Positions 1 to 5,842 of a DNA stretch of 6,047 nucleotides are shown piece after piece. This DNA is from VXYL01 sp047518105 (GTDB lineage: Bacteria; Pseudomonadota; Gammaproteobacteria; Pseudomonadales; Azotimanducaceae). A program made the position numbers and the translations under genes. The notes under the pieces were generated by a model. It had not been told where the DNA came from. It worked only from the letters and a program-made list of their open reading frames with translations, and made no database searches. The first letter of the stretch is position 1, and each line of letters opens with the position of its first letter. The stretch covers positions 1 to 6,047 of the forward strand of contig JAKZRQ010000328.1 of the NCBI GenBank assembly GCA_047518105.1, given 5' to 3'.

Positions 1-165
1 AAAGCTCTTGGGTTTCACTAGTTTGACCGCGATGTCGATGATCGTGCCGATGGCGGACTGCGCTGGCCGCGCCCGCCCGCGCTTCGCGCGGAGGCCCTCG
101 CGGGTCTTTTGGCCCCGTGTACACACGGGCCGTGTGTACACAGAGCCAAAATCCTCCGCGATCAT
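1..165 (-). CDS. Possible 5' part of an unrecognised gene, cut by the window edge
   Basis: An ATG whose A is the last base of the hisS stop codon (a TGATG overlap) opens a frame that stays open for 55 codons to the left edge. A purine-rich AGGGG lies five bases before the ATG, inside the hisS end, which fits translational coupling. The translation begins MIAEDFGSVYTRPVC and ends at the edge with AIGTIIDIAVKLVKPKSF; the middle is very Arg/Lys-rich. I do not recognise it. It does not resemble YfgM or BamB, the usual products after hisS in gammaproteobacteria. Against it: codons 5 to 20 are spelled by a 45-nt palindrome and use ACA and TGT codons unlike the neighbours, and a second hairpin follows. 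It may be non-coding DNA that happens to stay open. Confidence 0.3.
   Translation of the reverse strand, partial: MIAEDFGSVYTRPVCTRGQKTREGLRAKRGRARPAQSAIGTIIDIAVKLVKPKSF
77..91. repeat. Small GC hairpin downstream of the palindrome
   Basis: CCGCGC and GCGCGG pair around a three-base loop (83-85). There is no T run on either side, so a terminator call is not supported. In a GC-rich genome a six-pair stem can arise by chance. It is listed because it sits 15 bases from the larger palindrome, so the hisS 3' flank holds two adjacent foldable elements. Confidence 0.35.
107..151. repeat. 45-nt near-perfect palindrome just after hisS
   Basis: The arms 107-128 and 130-151 are inverted copies around a single central base (129), with only two mismatched pairs (114/144 and 116/142). 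The core arm is GTGTACACACGG, which itself contains the palindrome GTGTACAC. The outer ends read TTTTGGC and GCCAAAA. On either strand the T run precedes the stem and the A run follows it, so it is not a standard Rho-independent terminator. It could be a protein-binding site, a strong hairpin protecting the hisS mRNA 3' end, or paired ends of a small element. Confidence 0.75.
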
Positions 166-1430
166 CACGGCCCCTGGTGAGAAATGCGGGCTAGCCGTGC
201 AATCAGCCGCTCGACGTCGACCATGGTTTGCTCGGATTCCTCGCGCAAGTACTTCAACGATACCCGATTGTCCGCCACTTCGTCGTCGCCCACAATCACC
301 GCCCAACGCGCGCCGGAGCGGTCGGCTTCCCTGAGCTGGCTTTTCAAGCTGCCGACACCGGCGTGTTGCAGGACGCGCCACTCGGTCGCCTCCCGGATCC
401 GCTCGGCAATGGCGAACGCCCACGGGCCATGCGGCCGAGCCACCGCAACGTACACGTCCGCATGCGCGAGCTGTCGCTCCACGCACGTCCGGTGAAGCAA
501 GACGACGCGGTCGAGGCCCATTCCGAACCCCGCCCCGGGCACCGCCCGTCCACCCAAGCGCTCGACCAGCCCGTCGTAGCGACCTCCCGAGCAGACGGCA
601 TCCTGCGCCCCGAGCTCGTCCGTCACCCACTCGAATACCACATCGGTGTAGTAGTCGAGTCCGCGTACCAGTTGGGCGTTCAGCCGGTAGCCGACTTGGG
701 CCCCATCAAGCAGACGCCGCAACGCGTCGAAACGTTGCTCGGTCGCCTGATCGAGATAGTCCTTCAGGCGCGGTCCGTTTGCGACGATGGCGCGCGTCCC
801 GGCAGACTTGCTGTCCAGGATGCGCAACGGATTCGTGACCAGGCGCCGTTGGCTATCGGGGTCCAACTCGTCGCGATGGGGCGTCAGGTAGTCGACCAGC
901 GCTTGCCGGTACTGGGCGCGGGATTCGGCCGATCCCAGGGTGTTCAATTCCAGGGTCAGGGCATCGCCGAGACCGAGTTCGCGGAAGACGCGCGCCAGCA
1001 TGACGAGGATTTCGGCGTCGATGTCCGGTCCCGGCATGCCGAACGTCTCCGCGCCAATCTGGGTGTGCTCCCGGGTACGGCCCTTTTGCGGTCGCTCGTA
1101 ACGGAACATCGACCCGTGGTACCAGAGCTTTTGGATCTGGTTGTACAGGAGGCCGTTTTCGATCGCGGCGCGTACGCAGCTTGCGGTCCCCTCCGGGCGC
1201 AACGACAGCGACTTGCCCTTGCGGTCGTCGAAGGTGTACATCTCCTTCTCCACCAGGTCGGTGGCCTCGCCGACACCGCGGCTGAAGAGTTCGGTGCTCT
1301 CGATTAGCGGCATACGGATCTCGCGGTAGCCGTAGCGGCTCAAGACATCGATCACGATGCCTTCGACCTCACGCCAGCGCGGGGTGTCTGCCGGCAGAAT
1401 GTCCCGCATACCGCGTACGCGCTGGTACAT
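165..1430 (-). CDS. hisS: Histidyl-tRNA synthetase
   Basis: This cytoplasmic class II aminoacyl-tRNA synthetase activates histidine with ATP and charges tRNA-His. The 421-residue product is close to the E. coli length of 424 and collinear with it. Near the N-terminus is RVRGMRDILP. Motif 1 lies around residues 35-65. The RPEGTA substrate loop is at about 78-83 and motif 2 (MFRYERPQKGRTREHTQ) at about 108-124. The family-specific histidine loop LVRGLDYY is at about 254-261, with SGGRYDGLV at about 281-289. Motif 3 (GFGMGLDRVVLL) is at about 301-312. An anticodon-binding domain fills roughly 325-415. A GTG three bases upstream gives one extra residue; I prefer the ATG. The gene follows a 103-nt AT-rich gap where ispG usually lies, so it may have its own promoter. 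No key residue appears lost. Confidence 0.97.
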   Translation of the reverse strand: MYQRVRGMRDILPADTPRWREVEGIVIDVLSRYGYREIRMPLIESTELFSRGVGEATDLVEKEMYTFDDRKGKSLSLRPEGTASCVRAAIENGLLYNQIQKLWYHGSMFRYERPQKGRTREHTQIGAETFGMPGPDIDAEILVMLARVFRELGLGDALTLELNTLGSAESRAQYRQALVDYLTPHRDELDPDSQRRLVTNPLRILDSKSAGTRAIVANGPRLKDYLDQATEQRFDALRRLLDGAQVGYRLNAQLVRGLDYYTDVVFEWVTDELGAQDAVCSGGRYDGLVERLGGRAVPGAGFGMGLDRVVLLHRTCVERQLAHADVYVAVARPHGPWAFAIAERIREATEWRVLQHAGVGSLKSQLREADRSGARWAVIVGDDEVADNRVSLKYLREESEQTMVDVERLIARLARISHQGP

Positions 1431-1533
1431 CACGACGGTCTCCGAGAAGCTATACAGTTCGTTCGATTTGATCCGTATATCATTGATTTATTGCAAATTA
1501 TGGCATCGTAATTTCTAGCGAATACCCAGCGCA
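1431..1533 (-). promoter_or_regulatory. AT-rich rodZ-hisS gap, possible hisS promoter
   Basis: This 103-nt gap is strikingly AT-rich, most of all from about 1450 to 1520, against GC-rich genes on both sides. On the minus strand it contains TTGCAA, GATATA and TGTATA. The latter two resemble -10 hexamers, but I find no convincing -35 at 16-18 bases from either, so no promoter can be pinned down. No terminator hairpin is visible after rodZ. AT-rich DNA just upstream of a well-expressed gene is a common promoter setting, hence the low-confidence call. In many gammaproteobacteria ispG occupies this position. Confidence 0.35.
1440..1443 (-). promoter_or_regulatory. hisS ribosome-binding site
   Basis: GGAG on the minus strand lies nine bases before the ATG at 1430 and six before the GTG at 1433. 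Both spacings work, so it does not settle the start; ATG is preferred as the stronger codon. Confidence 0.6.
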
Positions 1534-2361
1534 TTAGCGTCCCACAACCAGTTCCGCTTGCCGGTCGCGGGTATGCGGACCCAACGCCACGGGGTCGCTG
1601 TTGTAGGTCAGTCGCACGCCGGGCGCGTAGCCCAGGACGATGGTGAACGGGGCTTGACCGGAAACCGTCAACGACGCACCCGCTCGTTCGAGATCCGCGT
1701 GGATCAGGTCGCCGTCGCCATCCCGCACTTCCACCCAACTGGTTTCACCGAAGACGAACCGCAGTTCATCGACTTCGGGTGCGACGGTCGGCCCGGTGTC
1801 GCTCGAACCGTCCGCCGCAGTGGCGGGCGCGAGCGAATCGGCGCTTGATTCCTCCGATGCTTCGGCGGGCGCCGAGTCGGCTCCGGGTGCATTCGATTCG
1901 TTCACGCCGTGGTCCCAAGGAACGGGCGATTCCGGGGCGGTCGCGTCGTTTGAAGACTGCCAGGTGATCCATACCACCGCCGAGGCGATCACGGCGATGA
2001 ACAGCGACACCAGGCTGCCGTACAGGAGACCCGCGCGCCGTCGGAAGAAGTCCGCGAGAGGCGGCGCGCGTCTACCCGAGACGACGGGCCGGGTGAGGGG
2101 CCGTTCTTGGCAGACCGCGTCGAACCGGGCGGACATCTCGTCGGCATCGAGACCCACGAGATCTGCGTACCGTCGCACGTAACCGCGGGAATAGGCCCGA
2201 GGCGGCAGCTCCTCGTAGCGCTCTTCGTCGATGGCCACCACCACCCGCTCCTCGACCTTCAGCGATCGGGCGAGTTCGAGCGCGCGGATGCCGATCTCCT
2301 CACGCGCCACCTTCAGTGAGGGTCCGGGGCCGGCCGGCGCCGCCACGTCGGCTACCGTCAC
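1534..2361 (-). CDS. rodZ: RodZ-like helix-turn-helix membrane protein (DUF4115)
   Basis: RodZ is an inner-membrane protein that links MreB filaments to the wall-elongation machinery and sets rod shape. This 275-residue product has the full architecture: a cytoplasmic helix-turn-helix domain at about 14-75 (SLKVAREEIGI through YVRRYADLVGLD), an arginine-rich stretch and one membrane helix at about 111-134, a low-complexity Ala/Ser/Glu/Asp linker at about 137-195, and a C-terminal periplasmic domain at about 197-273. The last has the family-typical SWVEVRDGDGDLI and LTVSGQAPFTIVLG. The start is GTG and overlaps the rlmN stop as GTGA, with GAGG four bases upstream, so translation is probably coupled to rlmN. 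It is somewhat shorter than E. coli RodZ (337), mainly in the linker. The pilF gene usually found between rlmN and rodZ is absent. RodZ is the best call from domains and position; the exact role is inferred. Confidence 0.88.
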   Translation of the reverse strand: MTVADVAAPAGPGPSLKVAREEIGIRALELARSLKVEERVVVAIDEERYEELPPRAYSRGYVRRYADLVGLDADEMSARFDAVCQERPLTRPVVSGRRAPPLADFFRRRAGLLYGSLVSLFIAVIASAVVWITWQSSNDATAPESPVPWDHGVNESNAPGADSAPAEASEESSADSLAPATAADGSSDTGPTVAPEVDELRFVFGETSWVEVRDGDGDLIHADLERAGASLTVSGQAPFTIVLGYAPGVRLTYNSDPVALGPHTRDRQAELVVGR

Positions 2362-3557
2362 GCCGCCTCGCTACGGGCCAGGTAGCGCTCTCGCCGTCGC
2401 GTGCGGTCGATGACATTGCCCGTCAACTGGCCGCAGGCCGCGCCGATGTCGTCGCCGCGCGTGGTGCGAAGCATGGTCGCGCATCCCGCGTTCAAGAGAC
2501 AGGTCTGGAATCGGGCGATGCGTGCAGCGGAGGGCCGCCGGTATCCATGGCGATCCTCCGGGAACGGGTTGTACGGAATCAGGTTGACCTTGCAGCGGAT
2601 TCCCGAGACCAGCCGCGCCAGATCCTGGGCATCCTCGAGGGCATCGTTGACGCCTTCGATCAGGGTGTACTCGATGGTGACCGCGCGTCTCTCGCCCAGG
2701 CCGTCGATGTAATGCTGGCAGGCGGCGAGCAGTTCCGCGATCGGGTATTTGCGGTTCAGGGGCACCAGGATGTCTCGCAACTCGTCTCGGGCCGCGTGCA
2801 GGGACACGGCGAGGGAGACGTCGGTGCGATCCGCAAGGTCGCGGATGCGGGGAACAACGCCCGCCGTGCTGATCGTCACCCGCCGCTTCGAAATGCCGAA
2901 TCCGAGCGTGTCGGTCAACACCGCCGACGCATCGACCACGGCGTCGAAATTGAGCAGCGGTTCGCCCATGCCCATGAAGACCACGTTGGTGATTCCCGGG
3001 GCGTCGCCCGCGCCCGATGCCGACGGCGGGCGTTCCGCCAAGGCGCGGCCGGCACGCCACACTTGCCCGACGATTTCGGCACGACTGAGATTGCCGCTGA
3101 AACCGCGCTTGCCGGTGGCGCAGAAGCTGCAATCCAAGGCGCAGCCCACCTGCGACGAGATGCACAGGGTGTTGCGCCTGACGGCGGATCCCTGACCGCC
3201 GGTGTCCGGAATCAGGACGGTCTCCACGGCTTGGCCCGAATCGACCTGCGCAAGCCACTTCACCACGCCATCGGCGGCCGTTCGGGGCGCGCCGAATTCG
3301 GGCGCGCGGATTTCGGCGATCTCGGCGAGCCGCCTGCGCAGAACCTTCGAGATATCCGTCATCGCGTCGAAATCGTCGACGCCGGCGTGGTAGATCCACT
3401 TCATCACCTGGGTCGCCCGATAGGGCTTCTCGTCCAAACCGGTGAAGAATGCCTCGAGCTCCGTGCGCGGCATGCCGAGGAGGTTGGCCTTCGGCTCCGC
3501 CCCGGTGGGCGGATCGACTTGCTCGGGGGCCGAGGCTGTTGGCTGGTTGCCGTTCAT
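2358..3557 (-). CDS. rlmN: Dual-specificity 23S rRNA A2503 / tRNA A37 C2-methyltransferase
   Basis: RlmN is a cytoplasmic radical-SAM enzyme that methylates C2 of A2503 in 23S rRNA and of A37 in some tRNAs. The 399-residue product aligns with E. coli RlmN almost throughout. The [4Fe-4S] cysteines are C139, C143 and C146 (CALDCSFC). C132 matches E. coli C118, and C375 in AACGQL matches the methyl-carrying C355. The SAM-binding stretch MGMGEPLLN is at about 195-203, VSLHA at 251-255, and the C-terminal TRGDDIGAACGQL at about 366-378. The first roughly 22 residues are Pro/Ala-rich and variable, and KANLLGM begins the aligned region. The start is 12 bases after the ndk stop with only a weak GGA before it, suggesting read-through from ndk. 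Its stop overlaps the rodZ GTG. RlmA/Cfr relatives are less likely given the full RlmN pattern. Confidence 0.97.
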   Translation of the reverse strand: MNGNQPTASAPEQVDPPTGAEPKANLLGMPRTELEAFFTGLDEKPYRATQVMKWIYHAGVDDFDAMTDISKVLRRRLAEIAEIRAPEFGAPRTAADGVVKWLAQVDSGQAVETVLIPDTGGQGSAVRRNTLCISSQVGCALDCSFCATGKRGFSGNLSRAEIVGQVWRAGRALAERPPSASGAGDAPGITNVVFMGMGEPLLNFDAVVDASAVLTDTLGFGISKRRVTISTAGVVPRIRDLADRTDVSLAVSLHAARDELRDILVPLNRKYPIAELLAACQHYIDGLGERRAVTIEYTLIEGVNDALEDAQDLARLVSGIRCKVNLIPYNPFPEDRHGYRRPSAARIARFQTCLLNAGCATMLRTTRGDDIGAACGQLTGNVIDRTRRRERYLARSEAA

Positions 3558-3569
3558 CGTATCCGTTCT

Positions 3570-4019
3570 TCAGTCCTGGTCACTCGGCTGCGGGTTCCGT
3601 GCATAGACCTCCACGGCGGAAAAGAAGTAGCCGATTTCGCGCTCCGCGGACTCCGGCGAATCCGACCCATGCACCGCGTTGGCCTCGATGGACTCGGCGA
3701 AGTCCGCGCGAATGGTTCCGGGTGCCGCCTCGGCGGGGTTGGTCGCGCCCATCAACTGGCGGTTGATCCGGATCGCCCCCTCCCCTTCGAGAACCTGCAC
3801 GGCGATGGGCCCGGAGCACATGTAGGCGATCAACGAATCGTAGAACGGCTTGCCCCGGTGTTCGGCGTAGAAGCCACCCGCGACCTCCGCCGACAGGCGA
3901 ATCATCTTGATCGCGATGATGGACAAGCCACCTTTTTCGAACCGCGAATAGATCTCGCCAACCAGGTTTTTTGCTACCGCGTCGGGTTTGACGATGGATA
4001 GCGTCCTTTCGACCCCCAT
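3570..4019 (-). CDS. ndk: Nucleoside diphosphate kinase
   Basis: Ndk transfers the gamma phosphate from an NTP (usually ATP) to NDPs through a phosphohistidine, balancing cytoplasmic NTP and dNTP pools. The product has 149 residues, typical for bacteria (about 140-150). Visible marks are ERTLSIVKPDAV at the N-terminus, FYAEHRGKPFY at about 50-60, the nucleotide-binding GATNPAEAAPGTIR at about 91-104, and the active-site HGSDSPESAEREI with catalytic H117. The start is ATG with GGAG six bases before it. Upstream is a perfect TATAAT over the iscS stop, so it may be transcribed separately from iscRS as well as by read-through. Twelve bases separate its stop from rlmN, a spacing that suggests one ndk-rlmN-rodZ unit. 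Nothing in the protein is unusual. Confidence 0.98.
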   Translation of the reverse strand: MGVERTLSIVKPDAVAKNLVGEIYSRFEKGGLSIIAIKMIRLSAEVAGGFYAEHRGKPFYDSLIAYMCSGPIAVQVLEGEGAIRINRQLMGATNPAEAAPGTIRADFAESIEANAVHGSDSPESAEREIGYFFSAVEVYARNPQPSDQD

Positions 4020-4025
4020 CGGTAT

Positions 4026-4029
4026 CTCC
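4026..4029 (-). promoter_or_regulatory. ndk ribosome-binding site
   Basis: GGAG (within CCGGAGA) ends six bases before the ndk ATG, an ideal spacing that fixes the start. Confidence 0.75.
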
Positions 4030-4054
4030 GGTGTTGCTTGAAGGTGGACCGTTG

Positions 4055-4074
4055 GAGCGACGGGTCCGTCGCTC
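4055..4074. repeat. Perfect 9-bp-arm hairpin in the ndk leader
   Basis: On the minus strand GAGCGACGG and CCGTCGCTC flank a two-base centre, which would fold as eight pairs with a GACC loop. No T run follows, so it is not a standard terminator for iscS. If the TATAAT at 4082-4087 is used, the transcript would start near 4075 and this stem would form its very 5' end. It could stabilise the mRNA or serve as an operator. Confidence 0.6.
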
Positions 4075-4081
4075 GGGGCGG

Positions 4082-4109
4082 ATTATACGCTGCCGACGCG
4101 ATCTTGCAG
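4082..4109 (-). promoter_or_regulatory. Putative ndk promoter
   Basis: A perfect TATAAT lies at 4087-4082 (minus strand) and overlaps the last codon and stop of iscS. The best -35 match is CTGCAA at 4109-4104 with a 16-base spacer, only three of six consensus bases. In such GC-rich surroundings an exact -10 just before a 55-base leader is suggestive but not proof. Confidence 0.4.
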
Positions 4110-5252
4110 GGCGTTGACAACCTCGGCGAGGCGCCGCCCGGCGAAGTCCACCTCCTCGGTGGTCGTGAACCGTCCGATGGTCAGGCGCAGGGAACTCCCG
4201 GCCAGGTCGTCGGCGATGTTCATGGCGCGCAGGACGTAGGAAGGTTCGATGGTTGCCGAGGTGCAAGCCGAACCGGAGGAAACGGCCAGGTCGTCGAGCG
4301 ACAGCAGCAGGGATTCGCCATCCACGCCGCCGAACGCGACGTTGAGGTTGCCCGGCAGTCGATGCTCGGCAGAGCCGTTCAAGCGCGCCCCGGGGATCTC
4401 TTTCACATGGGCCCACAGCCGGTCGCGCAGCGCACCGATCCGCCGATTCTCGGCTGACGCCGCAACCGAAGCCAACCGGCAGGCTTCCCCCATGCCCACG
4501 ATCTGATGCGTTGCCAGGGTACCGGAACGCATACCGCGTTCGTGCCCGCCGCCATGGATCTGGGCGGCGATGGACAGTGGCGGTTCGCGCCGGACATACA
4601 GCACGCCGATCCCTTTCGGGCCGTAGATCTTGTGCGCGGAGATACTCACCAGATCAAGACAGTCGCGTTCCACGTCGATGGGCAGCTTGCCCGCGCTTTG
4701 CGCCGCATCGGTGTGGAAGACCACCCCGCGCGCCCGGCACAGTCGGCCGATGGCGGCGATGTCGTTGACCGTGCCCACCTCGTTGTTGGCGTGCATCACC
4801 GATACCAGGACCGTTTCCGGGCGAATGGCATCGGCAACCTGATCGGGACTGACGATGCCGTCGCTGTCCGGATCGAGATAGGTGACCGCGACCCCGCGTC
4901 CTTCCAAGTAGATCGCCGTGTCGAGCACCGCCTTGTGCTCGTAGCTGGTGGTGACCAAATGGCCTGGGTCCGCGGACTCGAGGACGCCCTTCAAAGCGAG
5001 GTTGTCCGACTCCGTCGCACCCGAGGTCCAGACGATGCCGCGCGGGTCGGCGTTGATCAGCGCGGCCACCTCGGCTCGCGCCTGTTCGACCAACTCGGCG
5101 GCGTCCCAGCCATAGGCGTGGGAATTGGATGCCGGGTTGCCGAAGTCGCCGTCGGTCAACAGGCAGCCGCTCATCTTCTGGGCAACCCGCGGATCCACCG
5201 GCGTGGTGGCGGAGTAGTCGAGGTAGACCGCCCGGGCGGGGCGTTCGCTCAT
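4083..5252 (-). CDS. iscS: Cysteine desulfurase, IscS group
   Basis: This PLP enzyme takes sulfur from L-cysteine as a persulfide and releases alanine, supplying Fe-S assembly and tRNA thiolation. With the ATG at 5252 the product has 389 residues. It starts close to E. coli IscS (VYLDYSATTPVDPRVA). PLP-pocket marks are TSGATESDNLA at about 76-86, H106 in EHKAVLD, HTDAAQSAGK at about 180-189, and the Schiff-base K208 in SAHKIYGPKG. RGMRSGTL follows at about 239-246, then the catalytic C330 in SSGSACTSA, on a loop of IscS rather than SufS type. A GTG at 5270 would add six residues but has no evident ribosome site, whereas GGTGA lies seven bases before the ATG. The protein stops after NALQDRVGSV and lacks the roughly 19-residue tail of E. 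coli IscS that helps dock IscU. No iscU follows; ndk does. Confidence 0.95.
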   Translation of the reverse strand: MSERPARAVYLDYSATTPVDPRVAQKMSGCLLTDGDFGNPASNSHAYGWDAAELVEQARAEVAALINADPRGIVWTSGATESDNLALKGVLESADPGHLVTTSYEHKAVLDTAIYLEGRGVAVTYLDPDSDGIVSPDQVADAIRPETVLVSVMHANNEVGTVNDIAAIGRLCRARGVVFHTDAAQSAGKLPIDVERDCLDLVSISAHKIYGPKGIGVLYVRREPPLSIAAQIHGGGHERGMRSGTLATHQIVGMGEACRLASVAASAENRRIGALRDRLWAHVKEIPGARLNGSAEHRLPGNLNVAFGGVDGESLLLSLDDLAVSSGSACTSATIEPSYVLRAMNIADDLAGSSLRLTIGRFTTTEEVDFAGRRLAEVVNALQDRVGSV

Positions 5253-5279
5253 GTCCCGTTCACCGGCCACCGGCGAGGA

Positions 5280-5741
5280 TCAAACATGGCGCGCGGCGAT
5301 CAGATTACCGATGTCCTGGCGGCGCGCCACGGACACGACATCGCCGCGACAAACCAGACTCGCAAGACTGATGCGCGACAGGAAGAGGTGAATCTGCATG
5401 GACAGGTCGGACCACAACTCGTGGGTAAGGCACACCTCGCCATCCTGGCAATCGCCGGATCCGCCGCACCGGGTGGCGTCCACGCCTTCGCCGACGGCCC
5501 CGACGACGTCGGCGACGCTGACCTCCTCGGGCTCTCTGTGCAAGCGGTAGCCGCCGCCCGGACCACGTACGCTCTCCACCAGGCCGGCTCGCTTCAAGCG
5601 CCCGAAAAGCTGCTCAAGATAGGCCTGCGAGATGCCTTGCCGGTCGGCGATGTCGGCAACGGACGTCGGCGCTTCCTTGGCATGCAACGCGACATCCAGC
5701 ATCGCCGTGACGGCATAACGCCCCTTGGTTGTCAGGCGCAT
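5280..5741 (-). CDS. iscR: Rrf2-family [2Fe-2S] transcriptional regulator IscR
   Basis: IscR is a dimeric winged-helix repressor that carries a [2Fe-2S] cluster and tunes Fe-S biogenesis genes, usually including its own operon, to cluster supply. The 153-residue product starts MRLTTKGRYAVTAMLDVA, the classic Rrf2 N-terminus. The recognition region is ISQAYLEQLFGRLKRAGLV at about 37-55, followed by the wing SVRGPGGGYRL at about 57-67. The cluster ligands of E. coli IscR are all at the same positions: C92, C98, C104 and H107. It should therefore sense clusters like the E. coli protein. It lies 27 bases before iscS, so the two are almost certainly co-transcribed. The ribosome site before its ATG is weak. 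Upstream lies a tandem-repeat promoter region, the probable autoregulatory site. Confidence 0.97.
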   Translation of the reverse strand: MRLTTKGRYAVTAMLDVALHAKEAPTSVADIADRQGISQAYLEQLFGRLKRAGLVESVRGPGGGYRLHREPEEVSVADVVGAVGEGVDATRCGGSGDCQDGEVCLTHELWSDLSMQIHLFLSRISLASLVCRGDVVSVARRQDIGNLIAARHV

Positions 5742-5770
5742 GGATAACGACCAAAACCGAACTTGGCGCC

Positions 5771-5799
5771 ATTCTACTCAAGACAGCCTACTCAAAACA
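5771..5799 (-). promoter_or_regulatory. Putative iscR promoter
   Basis: TAGAAT at 5776-5771 (minus strand, five of six bases of the -10 consensus) would start transcription near 5764, leaving a leader of about 23 bases. At 17 bases the -35 position reads TGTTTT, a poor match. The -35 to -10 span is covered by two 14-bp direct repeats, as expected if a regulator such as IscR binds over the promoter. Confidence 0.4.
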
Positions 5800-5801
5800 G
5801 C
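5774..5801. repeat. Two adjacent 14-bp direct repeats upstream of iscR
   Basis: CTACTCAAGACAGC (5774-5787) is followed without a gap by CTACTCAAAACAGC (5788-5801), with one mismatch. On the minus strand each unit contains TTGAGTA, close to the TTGACTA half-site of type 1 IscR operators, but here the halves are direct, not inverted, and 14 bp apart. Their position over the putative promoter suggests operator function. Confidence 0.7.
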
Positions 5802-5842
5802 GAAAGCCGTCGTCGAGGCACTTGCGCTGTAGGCTTTTTCGC
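5800..5842 (-). terminator. Inverted repeat, possible weak terminator of an upstream gene
   Basis: GCGAAAGCC (5800-5808) pairs with GGCTTTTTCGC (5832-5842) with two unpaired T, around a 23-base loop. Read on the minus strand the stem is followed by TGTTTTG, a broken T run. It might end an upstream minus-strand transcript just before the iscR promoter. The long loop and poor T run make this weak, and it also overlaps the second direct repeat by two bases. Confidence 0.2.

Noticed and set aside
107..151. Rho-independent terminator of hisS
   Set aside because: The stem is strong, but the bases after it are AAAA on both strands, with the T run on the 5' side, so the required U tract is missing.
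228..1307. Long plus-strand open frame of 359 codons opposite hisS
   Set aside because: It is antisense to a fully conserved hisS, has no recognisable domain, and such shadow frames are normal in GC-rich DNA.
2316..4001. Plus-strand open frame of 561 codons spanning rodZ start, rlmN and ndk
   Set aside because: It runs opposite three well-recognised genes and across their boundaries, is rich in Arg/Gly/Asp/His as mirror frames usually are, and matches no family I know.
5253..5270. GTG at 5270 as the iscS start
   Set aside because: It adds six residues not needed by homology and has no good ribosome site, whereas the ATG at 5252 has GGTGA seven bases upstream.
4506..5747. Plus-strand open frame of 413 codons opposite iscS and iscR
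   Set aside because: It is the complement of two conserved genes, with no domain, plausible start signal or promoter.
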